Shown: positions 8,006 to 16,849 of the stretch, in pieces
Numbering within the stretch: the stretch's first letter is position 1
Layout of the letters: every line of letters begins with the position of its first letter
Assembly: GCF_051513965.1 (NCBI RefSeq)
Contig: NZ_CP195847.1
Span: forward strand, 124,001 to 188,000
Direction of reading: 5' to 3'
DNA length: 64,000 nt
DNA from: Paramicrobacterium sp051513965
GTDB lineage: Bacteria > Actinomycetota > Actinomycetes > Actinomycetales > Microbacteriaceae
Notes under the pieces: generated by a model
The model's database searches: none
What the model saw: the letters and a program-made list of their open reading frames with translations, nothing else
What the model was told of the DNA's origin: nothing
Program-made: the position numbers and the translations under genes

Positions 8006-8907
8006 GCGACATCACCCCCTCCGACGAGGGAGAGGAATCTGTCTTCGAGACCGGACTCCCTCCGATGCAGCGCATGCAGCTCGATGCCGCCGACGAACGC
8101 GGCGTGCCCGACGTCGCTCGGCTCGACGCCCGTGACGACGAAGCCGGAGCGCATCTCTGTGAACGTGAACCCGGCCTCGCCGAGCGCCCGCGCGAGTGCC
8201 GGACGGTCGGGGGAGTCGACGACGACGCTCAGCTCATCGCCCGCATCGAGATCGGCGAGAGTGCCCGTGTGCACGAGCTCACCCTTCGAGATGATCACGA
8301 CGTCGTCCACCGTCTGCTGCACTTCGCTCAGCAGGTGCGACGAGATGAGAATCGTGCGGCCCTCCGCGGCGAGGCCCCGCAGCAGGTTGCGGATCCACTT
8401 GATGCCCTCCGGATCGAGCCCGTTCACCGGTTCGTCGAGCACGAGCACGCGCGGGTCGCCGAGCAGAGCGAACGCGAGGCCGAGGCGCTGCCGCATACCG
8501 AGCGAATATCCGCCGACGCGCTTGTCCATGAACCCCTCCATTCCGACGAGGGCGAGCGCCTCTCGAGCGCGTGCCGTCGGAATGCCCGCCGCCTGCGCGT
8601 AGATCTCGAGGTGGTGGCGCGCGCTGCGGCCGGGGTGGAAGCTGGATGCCTCGAGAGCGGCGCCCACCGTCGTGAGCGGCGCTCGAAGATCACGGTACGC
8701 GGTTCCATCGAAAGTCGCAGAACCGGATGACGGCGTGACGAGCCCGAGCAGCGCGCGCAGCGTCGTGGTCTTGCCGGCTCCGTTCGGGCCGAGAAATCCG
8801 GTCACGCGACCGGGCTGGACGGTGAATGACAGGTCGTTGACGGCGTTGAAACCGCCGAACGTCTTCGACAGATGGGAGATGTCGATCGTCACTCCGGGGC
8901 TCGTCAT
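8002..8907 (-). CDS. ABC exporter ATP-binding protein
   Basis: 301 residues from ATG at 8907, chosen because AGGAG lies 5-6 nt upstream and the ABC fold begins right after (VTIDISHLSKTFGGFNAVND). Walker A GPNGAGKTT is near residue 40, signature YSLGMRQRLGLAFALL near 133, Walker B VLVLDEPVNGLDPEG near 153 and H-loop SSHLLSEV near 185. The extra C-terminal region (about 210-301) resembles the accessory domain of BcrA/CcmA-type exporters. Partner of the permease at 7184-8005. No regulator gene is adjacent. Cytoplasmic face of the membrane. Confidence 0.9.
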   Translation of the reverse strand: MTSPGVTIDISHLSKTFGGFNAVNDLSFTVQPGRVTGFLGPNGAGKTTTLRALLGLVTPSSGSATFDGTAYRDLRAPLTTVGAALEASSFHPGRSARHHLEIYAQAAGIPTARAREALALVGMEGFMDKRVGGYSLGMRQRLGLAFALLGDPRVLVLDEPVNGLDPEGIKWIRNLLRGLAAEGRTILISSHLLSEVQQTVDDVVIISKGELVHTGTLADLDAGDELSVVVDSPDRPALARALGEAGFTFTEMRSGFVVTGVEPSDVGHAAFVGGIELHALHRRESGLEDRFLSLVGGGDVA

Positions 8908-9054
8908 GAAGGCTCCTCTCGTGGCTGTGACCTCAGTCTTGCCGATCGTGGGGCTCCGCGGCATCCGCCAAGAGAATGAAATGTAGCTGGGAGTCTGCCT
9001 GTTGCCGTAATGACGGCGGAGTCGTACCGTCGAAGCACAGGAGAGGAGCGGACC

Positions 9055-9300
9055 ATGAGTGACCCAGGATTCGAACCGAACTTTTCCGACACCGATGCGC
9101 CGACTCCCGGTGAGGTCGAGGCGAACGAGGCCGATGTCCTCGAGCAGCGTCTCTCAGATCTCAGCCAGACCCCGGAGGATGTCGACGAGGGCGGCGCCTC
9201 AGCGGGCTACGGTGACGAGGCGGAGACCGAACTCGAGGACGCCAACGACTACGAGGAGGACTCCGACTACGAGGGACCGGACGACTACGACGAGGACTGA
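9055..9300 (+). CDS. Small, very acidic hypothetical protein
   Basis: 81 residues from ATG 9055, preceded by AGGAGAGGAG. N-terminus MSDPGFEPNFSDTD; from residue 45 it is almost wholly D, E, Y and S (ELEDANDYEEDSDYEGPDDY near the end). No cysteine, no membrane segment. Probably intrinsically disordered and cytosolic. Its last 16 nt overlap the 3' end of the convergent trhO gene. Similar acidic short proteins are common in Microbacteriaceae, but I know no function. Confidence 0.65.
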   Translation: MSDPGFEPNFSDTDAPTPGEVEANEADVLEQRLSDLSQTPEDVDEGGASAGYGDEAETELEDANDYEEDSDYEGPDDYDED

Positions 9301-10229
9301 GCCTGCGAACGGTTCTGAGCCTGCGGGCGGTTCTGGGCCGCGTGGGTGACGCAGAAGGGTGAGGATGCCGCGTGCTCCTCGCACACGACAAGCTGCGTCC
9401 GGCACGAGGGATCAGCGCAGTTCTGCATGTGACTCGTCGAGTCGCCGCAGACCGCGCAGGAGCCGATGACGGCCGCGTGGTCTGAGAACTCGAGCTTCAT
9501 GCGCTTGTCGAAGACGTAGAGCGAGCCCTCCCAGAGGCCGTCGTCGCCGAACGTCTCGCCGTAGCGGACGATGCCGCCGTCGATCTGGTAGACCTCGTCG
9601 AAGCCGCGCGACTTCATGAGGCTCGACAGCACCTCGCAGCGGATGCCGCCCGTGCAGTACGTCACCACCGGTCGGTCCTTCAAATGGTCGTACGCGCCGG
9701 AGTCGAGCACCTCGACGAACTCGCGCGTCGTGTCGACGTCCGGCACGATGGCGTCTTTGAACTTGCCGATCTGAGCCTCGAAGGCGTTTCGCCCGTCGAA
9801 GAACACGACGTCGTCACCGCGTTCGGCGACGAGATCGTTGACCTCGCGAGGGGTGAGGTGGATGCCGCCTCCGACGACGCCCTTCTCATCGACCTGCAGT
9901 TCCTCCGGCGCGCCGAACGAGACGATCTCATCGCGCACCTTGACGCTGAGCTTCGGAAAGTCGATGCTCTGACCCGACTCGTCGAGCCCCGTGCCCTCGG
10001 ACCACTTGACGTCGAGTTGCTTGAACGCGGGGTACTCGCGCGTTTTGCGGAGGTAGCGCTTGACGGCATCCAGGTCCCCGCCCACCGTGCCGTTGATGCC
10101 GTCCTTCGAGATGAGGATGCGCCCGCGGAGATTCAGCGACTCGCACAGGTCGCGCTGCCACAGCCGAATCGCCTCAGGGTCGGCGAGCGGAGTGAAGACG
10201 TAGTACAGCAGGATCTTCGGGATGGCCAC
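9285..10229 (-). CDS. trhO: tRNA uridine(34) hydroxylase, rhodanese domain
   Basis: 314 residues, GTG start at 10229. TrhO (YceA) hydroxylates U34 of tRNAs to 5-hydroxyuridine, the precursor of cmo5U/mo5U, in the cytosol. Seen: N-terminal acylphosphatase-like domain (LLYYVFTPLADPEAIRLWQ, then GRILISKDGINGTVGG near residue 45), rhodanese domain about 120-220 with the active-site loop TYCTGGIRCEVLSS near 190 (catalytic Cys in CTGGIRC), and a C-terminal Cys-rich segment (GSCAVCGDSTSHMQNC) near 260. The last 15 residues are a QNRPQAQNRSQAQ-like tail, probably not conserved. The frame starts 9 nt after the stop of the GH114 gene if the latter is read in its ancestral frame. Confidence 0.93.
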   Translation of the reverse strand: MAIPKILLYYVFTPLADPEAIRLWQRDLCESLNLRGRILISKDGINGTVGGDLDAVKRYLRKTREYPAFKQLDVKWSEGTGLDESGQSIDFPKLSVKVRDEIVSFGAPEELQVDEKGVVGGGIHLTPREVNDLVAERGDDVVFFDGRNAFEAQIGKFKDAIVPDVDTTREFVEVLDSGAYDHLKDRPVVTYCTGGIRCEVLSSLMKSRGFDEVYQIDGGIVRYGETFGDDGLWEGSLYVFDKRMKLEFSDHAAVIGSCAVCGDSTSHMQNCADPSCRTQLVVCEEHAASSPFCVTHAAQNRPQAQNRSQAQSSS

Positions 10230-10238
10230 CGAACGATT

Positions 10239-11175
10239 CTACGTGGCCGTCTCGCGCTGATCCTGGCAACGTTCGTAGACGTAGTCGTGGCTCCCCCCCG
10301 GCAACGAGATCGAGGTCGCGGAGGATCGCCGCGGCGGGCAGCGATCCGTCCTCGCATGCGTCATCGAAAGCAGTGGCGTCGTACTCGATGTCCAGGACGA
10401 TCTCGTAGTGCGCCATAAATGCGTCGCATTCGTCGAAGGCGCCGCACTCCTCGACGATCGCGAAGTCGAAATCGAGCCCAGCGCGACGCTCGTCGCCACC
10501 GTGCGCAGTGTCAGGCCCGGCGGACGCTGAACTCCCGGAGCTCGGCAGGTGGGCGGCGAGCAGTTCCGCCGCGTTCTTCTGCGCTGCGGCGAGGCCGAGC
10601 CCATGCGCTCTCTCGATGAGCTCCGCCGCGAGTGCGGCGTTGTCTTCGAGGGTGAGTGCGCCGCTCGAGCGCTCGTAGGAATCGAGGTTGTCGAACTCGA
10701 CCGCGTCGAAGCCCGCGTCTGCGCAGTGCTCGAGCGGCGTCTGCAGGCGCTCTGCGATCGCCGTCCGGAGCTGCGCTGACGACGTGTCGAGAAGGAGTTC
10801 GTCGGGCCAAGCGGGGTCTGCGACCGGTTCGCGGCCGTCGAGCAGAATGAGGCCCTCCCACGCATCCTGTTCGCCTGGCTGGGTCTGAAAGGCGTTGACG
10901 TAGCAGACGCTGTAGGCGGTGGCCAGCGGGCTGGCGGTGCTGTCGCGCACGACGATTGCGACGTCATCCGGGGGAGCGTACGCGCCGCCGAGCTGATAGT
11001 CGAAGGCACCGGGCGGCGGTGGCGTGGGGGCGTCGGCGCGTGACGGCGTCGGCGTCTCGCGTGCGTTGACGCCGGAATCGGATGCCGTAGCAGAGCACGC
11101 GCCCGTCAACGTGACCGCGAGCGCCAGCGCGACCAGGGCAGCTCCGGCGCGACGTCGACGACTGTACCTTCTCAC
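10239..11175 (-). CDS. GH114 endo-alpha-1,4-polygalactosaminidase-like lipoprotein, frameshifted at a C7 run
   Basis: Start taken at GTG 11175, giving RRYSRRRRAG followed by a hydrophobic core and a lipobox-like TLTGAC. The mature part begins after a Pro/Thr linker with FDYQLGGAYAPP, then VVRDSTASPLATAYSVCYVN and GFDAVEFDNLDSYE: a GH114 TIM-barrel with candidate acidic residues in FDNLDSYE. Extracellular, membrane-anchored. The seven C at 10293-10299 break the frame 20 codons from the end. With six bases the protein would continue GGSHDYVYERCQ to a stop at 10239-10241, just before trhO. As written it runs into trhO and loses the conserved YVYERC ending. Either a sequencing slip or a slippage-prone contingency tract. 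Confidence 0.75.
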
Positions 11176-11204
11176 GTCACGAGTGTAGGCGCGGTGGTCT
11201 GATG

Positions 11205-11327
11205 TCAGAGACCGATCGTGATAAGCCACAGCGCTGCGGCCGCGGCGGTGACGGCGACGACGCCGGTGATCGTCGCGGTGACGATGAGCGAGGTGGCGCT
11301 GCGTGCGAGCAGGCGGTCGTTGGACAT
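11205..11327 (-). CDS. Possible 40-residue membrane protein
   Basis: From ATG 11327, with GGAGAAG placed well upstream. The peptide is MSNDRLLARSATSL then one 20-25 residue hydrophobic segment (VTATITGVVAVTAAAAALWL) ending ITIGL. It sits between the GH114 lipoprotein (same strand, downstream) and the divergent PEBP gene. It could be a leader-proximal small membrane protein or chance. The good ribosome site and clean topology favour a real gene; no family is recognised. Confidence 0.45.
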   Translation of the reverse strand: MSNDRLLARSATSLIVTATITGVVAVTAAAAALWLITIGL

Positions 11328-11529
11328 GCGCTTCTCCGTGTGAGTGTGTGTGGCGGTGGTCTGGGGTGTTGCGGTGTCGTGGGGCACGGTTCAAGTCCAT
11401 CGGATGCGGCGGCCTGCGGCATCCTGCCAGGGGATGATGTGCCTCCCCCAGAGGTATGAGATCTACCGCTGTTTCGTCGCCCGGCGCTCGTGGATAGTCT
11501 GGACGGACCCGACAAGAACGGAGCTGTTC

Positions 11530-12066
11530 ATGTTTGACTACGATCCGTACGCGCAGTTGGATCCGGTGCCCGAGTTCACCGTGGAGAGCGACGACCTCGA
11601 TCCGGATCTGCCGCTCAAGGCGCCGCAGTATTCCGCGGAAGCTGGCGGCTCCGACACCTCGCCGCACCTCAGCTGGTCGGAGTTTCCGCCCGGGACGAAG
11701 AGCTTCGCGGTCACCGCGTACGATCCGGATGCTCCGACGGGGTCGGGCTTCTGGCACTGGGCGGTCTTCAACATTCCGGCGGACGTGACCTCGCTGCCGA
11801 CGGGCGCGGGCGCGCCGGACTCCGGGCTCCTCCCGGAGGGCGCCATCACTCTGCCGAACGAGCTTCGGGAACCGTCGTTCACGGGCGCCGCTCCTCCCGA
11901 GGGGACGGGCGTGCACCGGTACTTCTTCGTCGTGCACGCGGTCGACGTGCCGACGCTCGACGTCGATGCGCAGTCGACCCCCGCGGTCCTCGGCTTCAAC
12001 CTGCACTTCCACACGCTCGCGCGCGCTGTGCTGAAGGGCATCGGGGAGTACGGCGGCGCCTCCTAA
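11530..12066 (+). CDS. YbhB/YbcL-type PEBP family protein
   Basis: 178 residues from ATG 11530 (CGGAG seven bases upstream; the reading frame extends further 5' but that part is non-conserved). Phosphatidylethanolamine-binding/Raf-kinase-inhibitor-like fold. Seen: SPHLSWSEFPPGTKSFAVTA (residues 48-67), DPDAPTGSGFWHWAVFNIPA (the DPDAP and GxxHW ligand-site motifs), and HRYFFVVHAVD near 140. No signal peptide, so cytosolic. Bacterial members have poorly defined roles; ligand unknown. Confidence 0.9.
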   Translation: MFDYDPYAQLDPVPEFTVESDDLDPDLPLKAPQYSAEAGGSDTSPHLSWSEFPPGTKSFAVTAYDPDAPTGSGFWHWAVFNIPADVTSLPTGAGAPDSGLLPEGAITLPNELREPSFTGAAPPEGTGVHRYFFVVHAVDVPTLDVDAQSTPAVLGFNLHFHTLARAVLKGIGEYGGAS

Positions 12067-12199
12067 GCGACCGGCGCCCGCAGCGCGCGCTGCCCGCCGC
12101 GCACCGCGGTGCCACGCACCGCACCGCCGCACGACGTGACGCCGCGCAGCGCAGTGCCGCACCGCAGCGCCGCGCTGGTCTGTGCGGTGACAGAGCTAC

Positions 12200-12243
12200 C
12201 TGCGGTCGTTAGAGACTGCCGCGGCAGTCTCTAACGACCGCAG
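12200..12243. repeat. Intergenic palindrome, family 1 copy A
   Basis: A perfect 44-nt inverted repeat centred on CCGCGG between 12221 and 12222; each arm reads CTGCGGTCGTTAGAGACTGC then CG. It lies in the 228-nt gap between the PEBP gene and the next ORF, right after a low-complexity stretch of GCACCGCAGCGC-like sequence. Copies B (20680-20721) and C (27415-27478) share the arm sequence. No T-run follows, so it is not a classic terminator. Confidence 0.9.
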
Positions 12244-12294
12244 ACCGCTCTCATTTGAATACCGCCGCAGAGGCGCACTCCCGTCGCCACGAGA

Positions 12295-13302
12295 ATGCGG
12301 CAAGATACGACCGTGACTGAACAGTTTGACTGGGTTCCCGATGTCTCGCGCGGCGAGTGGCTTCGCCCTCTCGAGAGCGAGCCTTTCGGCAGCATCCTCT
12401 CGATTGTGCCGCGCGGTTTCGAGGCATACGCCCGTGTCTTCCACCCCGTCGAGCGCGATCGCCCACGTGCCACGCTCAGTTGGACTGGACTCGATGAGGA
12501 GACGTTCTTCGAGAGCGTGCCTGACATCGACGCTGCTCTCGAGACGGAGCGCACGACCTGGGCGCAGACCGCGCACGCCTTCGGCACCACGATGCATTCT
12601 GAGGCGCAGTACCATCGCCTCACGCGCAGTGACTACGGAGACGCTGGCGGCGTCGCGCCCGATGGATGGCGGTACGGCGACGCATCGGAGGGCTCCCTCG
12701 ACGGGGAGGTTCTCAGCGTGGTCGCCGATGTACTCGCACGCCACACGGAGACGCCGGATGCTGGTGTCGCCGCGATTTGGGAGGGCTGGGGCGGTCTTGT
12801 CAGATCGGCGGGCGTCGCGAGTTTCGTCGCCTGGGAAGCGAGCGGCAACCCGGTGCGAGACGCCCTTCTCAAAGCGCGGCTCGCTGCCGGCGAGTGGGCT
12901 CGCGGCATCGCGCCGTTCGTGCCGGGGCTCGCGCCGGAAGAGCCTCCGTTCGGGTCCGGCCTACTCGCGCGTGACGTCGCGGCGGGGCCGCGATTCGATC
13001 TGCACGCCGATACGGGGCGTCGCTACGTGCTGTTCGAAGCGGGCGCAAGAGACCTCATGGATGCCGGGTGGACGCAGCGTGCTCCGTGGATCGACGACGG
13101 GCTGTGGGCGCAGAGCCCCAGCATCCTGTGGCCCGATGATCATGCCTGGCTGCTCGCGACCGAGATCGACTACGACTCGACGCTCGTCGCCGGTTCGACA
13201 TCCCTGATCAGAGAGCTTGTGCAGACACCGAACATCGAGGCTTTGCCGATTCGCCCTGACGCGGATCTCAGCTCGGACGGTGACGCGCTCAATCGACCCT
13301 GA
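12295..13302 (+). CDS. Conserved hypothetical protein
   Basis: 335 residues from ATG 12295; GTG 12313 (giving VTEQFDWVPDVSRGEW) is an equally plausible start, and neither has a strong ribosome site. Soluble, acidic, Trp-rich: FDWVPDVSRGEWLRPLESEP, then RVFHPVERDRP and ATLSWTGLDEE in the first 70 residues, a central HTETPDAGVAAIWEGWGGL near 150-170, and a C-terminal WPDDHAWLLATEIDYDST that looks like the most conserved core. No membrane segment or known catalytic motif. Similar proteins of unknown function occur across actinobacteria. It stands alone, 51 nt after palindrome copy A. Confidence 0.75.
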   Translation: MRQDTTVTEQFDWVPDVSRGEWLRPLESEPFGSILSIVPRGFEAYARVFHPVERDRPRATLSWTGLDEETFFESVPDIDAALETERTTWAQTAHAFGTTMHSEAQYHRLTRSDYGDAGGVAPDGWRYGDASEGSLDGEVLSVVADVLARHTETPDAGVAAIWEGWGGLVRSAGVASFVAWEASGNPVRDALLKARLAAGEWARGIAPFVPGLAPEEPPFGSGLLARDVAAGPRFDLHADTGRRYVLFEAGARDLMDAGWTQRAPWIDDGLWAQSPSILWPDDHAWLLATEIDYDSTLVAGSTSLIRELVQTPNIEALPIRPDADLSSDGDALNRP

Positions 13303-13335
13303 GGTGCGGGCGGAGTGTGATCATCAGCGTGGAGA

Positions 13336-15687
13336 TCACCAGTTGGAGCAGATCCAATACACCGTCCACGTGCTGCCGCCCGAGTAGTCGTCGATCCACC
13401 ACGTTGAGGTGCCGCGGGGGATGCTGATGTCGTCGGTCCACGCCGCGCTCGCGGAGCCGCCCCAGCCGGTGCATCGGCCGTTGCCCTCGCGGACATCGCC
13501 GCGTGACGACGAGTTATGTCGCCGGTCGCCGTCGTCGGAGTCTCCGCGATCATCACCGTCGTCCCGGTCACCGCGATCTCCGCCGTCATCACCGCGGTCG
13601 CTGTCGCGCTTGTCGCGCTTCTGCCGTTCGCGCTCTTCCTTCTTCCGCTCCTTCTCGGCCTTCACCGCCTCGTCGTGGGAGGCCTTCGCGGCGTCGTGGG
13701 CGTCGACGTACGCAGCGATGCGCTCGCTCGTGACCTGGAGCACGTTGGCGACATCGTCATCTGCGGCTGCGGCTGCGGCTGTGGCTGTGCTGGTGGGAGC
13801 CGTCTGCGCGGAATTCTGTGCTTCAGAGAGCAGTGCGAGAAACGCCTCCGCTGTCGTCGGCATGCCTGCACCCTCGACAGCCGTGCTCGTGACAGCAGTG
13901 CTCTCGGTAGGTCCAGTCGTCTCGTTCGTGCCGACGCTCACGCCGGCCGTCTCAGCGGTGCCGGTGTCGCCGCTGTCGCTCGTCGCTGCGGAGGTCTCGG
14001 AGTCGTCGTCATCATCGGATGCGCCACTCGACGTCTCACCCGGGATGGGTGCGACGAGAGCCGCAACCGCCTTCTCAAATGCCAGGCGCGTCTCTTCGCT
14101 CGCCTTCTCGAACGAGAGCGTCACTCCCTTGGAATGTGCCGCGGTCACAAGCCCGTCAAGCGATGTGACGGTCGCGTCGTAGGCGTCGTCGATGCGCTGT
14201 GTTGCCTGGGTGAGCCGGTTCGCCTCGGTGGAGGTGATTCCCGCCAGACGAAGAAGCTCCCGTGTGTCTGCGCGCAGGTGGTCTGTCGCGACGGAAGGGT
14301 CCGCGACGGGCGCGGGGCGCGGCAGCGTGAACCCCGGCTCAGCCTGGGCCACGCCGTCGTCAGAGGGCACAAGGTCTGCGGCAACGGTGAACGACGAACT
14401 CGCCTCGACGAAGCCCTCGCGCGCCGAAGCGGGGTCGGCCAGGGATGCCGGAAGCGTGCTCTCGATCGTCGCGAACACCTCGTGCTCGGCGGCGGCGCGT
14501 TCCGCGCGAGCATCCCACGCGGCACGCGCGTCGGAGTAGGCGGCTCGTGCGGCCTCCAGCGTCTTGGCGGCCTTCGCGTAGGCCGCGTGCGCGTTGGCGT
14601 GCACGACCTTCTCGATCGTGACCGGAGCGACGATGCCCACCAGCGCTGCCACGATTGCGACCATCACTCCGGAAGCGAGGATGCGCTGCGAGGGCTTCAG
14701 ACGGACGAATCGACGAACTACGGCTCGGCGAGCAGTGTCGAGCGCGTGACCTGTTGCCACAACGAACCGGTGACCGCGCACGGTGCGGGCGGCGCCGGCG
14801 ACGGAGTCCCCGATTACGGCGAGCGTCTGCGTCGCATTGGCCGTGACCGCCGTGCGCGAAGCCGGTTTGTCCTTTAGGCCGTGCGAACGATCGGCCATCC
14901 GGCGCTCGCGACGCGACGCGAACTGCTGCTGGGGCTCGTCGAGCTCGAACGGCTCGAACTCCAGGGTGTCCGACAGACCGTCCAAGACATCGCGGGGCTC
15001 TGCCCTCTCGGGCGCTGAAGGGCGCTCGCGTTCGAGGGTCGCAGTTCCAGTGGATGCTGTGACAGGCAGCGTCTCGCCGAGCATCGACGTCGAACTCACG
15101 AACGTATGTGGTGCGGGCCGCCACCCTGACGCAAGCAGGTCGAGCGCTGTTCCGATGCTCAGCTCCTCGCCCGTGGCAGGGCCTTCGACGGGGGAATCGT
15201 CGGTCGGGGAAACATCCGCGGCGGACGTGTCATCCGTGGAATCGGCGGCCAGGGGCTCGTTCGTGGAGGAGGCACCGACGGAGAACTCACCAGCGGATGC
15301 GCTCTCGAGCGGAACCTCATCGAACTCGAGAGAGCGCTCGACGTCAGGCGATGCGTCTGGCTCGCCATCGCGACCGAGAGCGGCATTGTCCGTGATCTCG
15401 GCAGAGACCTGGTCAGCGACCTCGGCTGCGATCTCGACCTCGGCCGCGACATCGTCTGGGACCTCGCCAGCGGTCTCACTGGGGACTTTGCCAGCGGTCT
15501 CGGCCGCGACCTCGAAATCGCTCGCAGTCTCGTCACCGCGTTCGGCAGTGCTCTGGCCGTCACGGTCGAGGTCCGTTGTGATACCGGGGTCGACATCGGC
15601 GCCGTGTTCGACGCCGTGTTCGGCGTCGCCAAGGGCTGCGCTCGCAGGCGCGGTGGCACTGGTGTCGTTCGAATCGCTCGTGACCAT
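13336..15687 (-). CDS. Large single-pass acidic surface protein with Trp-rich C-terminus
   Basis: 783 residues. Residues 1-270 are acidic low complexity (runs of A, E, D, V, S, T such as AAEVEIAAEVADQVSAEITD), then a basic stretch (RRERRMADRSHG, RRFVRLKPSQR) and one membrane segment near 345 (LASGVMVAIVAALVGIVAPV). With a long cytoplasmic N-terminus the rest would be outside: a helical region (AAYAKAAKTLEAARAAYSDA) to about 580, Ser/Thr/Asp-rich linkers, a charged segment (EKERKKEERERQKRDKRDS, then DRGD-type repeats), and a last 45 residues with two Cys and seven Trp (CTGWGG to WICSNW). No LPXTG. Possibly a wall-spanning surface protein; function unknown. Confidence 0.7.
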   Translation of the reverse strand: MVTSDSNDTSATAPASAALGDAEHGVEHGADVDPGITTDLDRDGQSTAERGDETASDFEVAAETAGKVPSETAGEVPDDVAAEVEIAAEVADQVSAEITDNAALGRDGEPDASPDVERSLEFDEVPLESASAGEFSVGASSTNEPLAADSTDDTSAADVSPTDDSPVEGPATGEELSIGTALDLLASGWRPAPHTFVSSTSMLGETLPVTASTGTATLERERPSAPERAEPRDVLDGLSDTLEFEPFELDEPQQQFASRRERRMADRSHGLKDKPASRTAVTANATQTLAVIGDSVAGAARTVRGHRFVVATGHALDTARRAVVRRFVRLKPSQRILASGVMVAIVAALVGIVAPVTIEKVVHANAHAAYAKAAKTLEAARAAYSDARAAWDARAERAAAEHEVFATIESTLPASLADPASAREGFVEASSSFTVAADLVPSDDGVAQAEPGFTLPRPAPVADPSVATDHLRADTRELLRLAGITSTEANRLTQATQRIDDAYDATVTSLDGLVTAAHSKGVTLSFEKASEETRLAFEKAVAALVAPIPGETSSGASDDDDDSETSAATSDSGDTGTAETAGVSVGTNETTGPTESTAVTSTAVEGAGMPTTAEAFLALLSEAQNSAQTAPTSTATAAAAAADDDVANVLQVTSERIAAYVDAHDAAKASHDEAVKAEKERKKEERERQKRDKRDSDRGDDGGDRGDRDDGDDRGDSDDGDRRHNSSSRGDVREGNGRCTGWGGSASAAWTDDISIPRGTSTWWIDDYSGGSTWTVYWICSNW

Positions 15688-15835
15688 GGGGGGATCAGAC
15701 GGGGATGCCGTGATGTGTGGGGAACCTCATCGGCGGCATCCACCATATCGTGAGCGAACGTCGAATTGAAGACGTGTGACGAAACACCGGCGACGCCGTG
15801 CGACAGGAGCTCACCGACGTCGGTCTGGTGATTCG

Positions 15836-16654
15836 CTACGCCGTCGAGGGCGTCGCTCCCGCGGCATCCGCTCCGCCCAGTGGTGAGTCCGCGCCCATCA
15901 CTCTCCGCAGAATGAGGCGCTCGCCGAGAGTCCACGACACCGTCACGAGCAGGTACAGCGCGGCCGCGAACGGCACGAACGCCGCGATGACCGCCGTCAT
16001 GAACGGCATGAAGCTCAGCACCTTGGTGACCTTCGTCATGTCGGGCATCTGAGGCATTCCGGGCGCGGGTTCGGGCTTCGCCTGCTGCGGCGGTGTCGGC
16101 GGCATGAGCAGCTTGCGCGAGAACTGCGCCACGACCGCGATGATCGCCATGATGACGATGTGCACGATCGCCGAGGTCACGGTGACGCTGCCTGTCGAGA
16201 TCGCGTGAACGAAGCTCTGCCCCAGCGGAATGCCGAACGCCGTCTGCGTGAGCAGGTCGTTCGGTGCGCCGTTGATGGTGGGGAGAATAAACAGACCGTA
16301 CACCGCCATCAGCACCGGAGTCTGCGCGAGAACGGGAAGGCACCCGGCCATGGGCGAGACCTTCTCTTTCTGATACAGCTCCATCGTCTTGCGCTGCAGC
16401 ACCTCCGGCTTCTTCTTGTACTTCTTCTGAAGCTCCGCGAGCTGCGGGGCGATGCGCTGCCGGTCGCTCTGCGCCTTCACCTGCGAATGGCCGACGGGAA
16501 TCAGGATCGCCCGCACGATGATCGTGAGCAGCACGACCGCGAGGGCGGCGCTGGCCCCTCCCGCGATCGGCGCGAGCAGGTCGCTGAGAAAGGTGAGGAC
16601 AGTGTGCGCGAGGTTGATCAGCCACGCGATAGGTGCGAATTCGTAGATGTTCAT
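15836..16654 (-). CDS. YidC/Oxa1-family membrane protein insertase (paralog)
   Basis: 272 residues. YidC inserts membrane proteins alone or with Sec. Seen: N-terminal membrane segment (APIAWLINLAHTVLTFLSDL), TM with the hydrophilic-groove arginine in LTIIVRAILIPVGH (about residue 45), the cytoplasmic coiled coil QRIAPQLAELQKKYKKKPEV, then MAGCLPVLAQTPVLMAVYGL and two further membrane segments, with a Pro/Met-rich loop (PPTPPQQAKPEPAPGMPQMP). It lacks the long basic tail of housekeeping YidC, and the rpmH-rnpA-yidC neighbourhood is absent, so this is an accessory copy. The upstream neighbour is a DUF6412 gene, a pairing I recall from related genomes. Confidence 0.88.
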   Translation of the reverse strand: MNIYEFAPIAWLINLAHTVLTFLSDLLAPIAGGASAALAVVLLTIIVRAILIPVGHSQVKAQSDRQRIAPQLAELQKKYKKKPEVLQRKTMELYQKEKVSPMAGCLPVLAQTPVLMAVYGLFILPTINGAPNDLLTQTAFGIPLGQSFVHAISTGSVTVTSAIVHIVIMAIIAVVAQFSRKLLMPPTPPQQAKPEPAPGMPQMPDMTKVTKVLSFMPFMTAVIAAFVPFAAALYLLVTVSWTLGERLILRRVMGADSPLGGADAAGATPSTA

Positions 16655-16849
16655 GGGTCACTTTCGACGAGGGATCGGGGACGTCGTGTGACCATCGGAT
16701 GCCGTGGCGGCAACGAGCCGCGCAGCGCAGCGGGCGCGTGGGCCGACGCGCTCAGGCCGAGCCAAACCGGGCTGGATGCTCAGGCGGGTTGCGCAGGCCG
16801 CTGTGCGGTGTGGCTCAGGGCGTGCTTCGAGTGCGGCAGGTGCGTTGCG

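Noticed and set aside
10174..12162. 662-codon open frame on the minus strand
   Set aside because: Only the part from about 11175 down is the GH114 lipoprotein; the upstream half is the mirror of the PEBP gene with Arg/His-rich nonsense composition.
13516..14877. 453-codon plus-strand frame opposite the surface protein
   Set aside because: Val/Arg/Gly-rich shadow; the minus frame has a sensible topology and start.
15159..16661. 500-codon minus-strand frame
   Set aside because: Antiparallel or out-of-frame shadow across the YidC paralog and the acidic surface protein; no domain pattern, extreme Arg/Pro/Ser bias.
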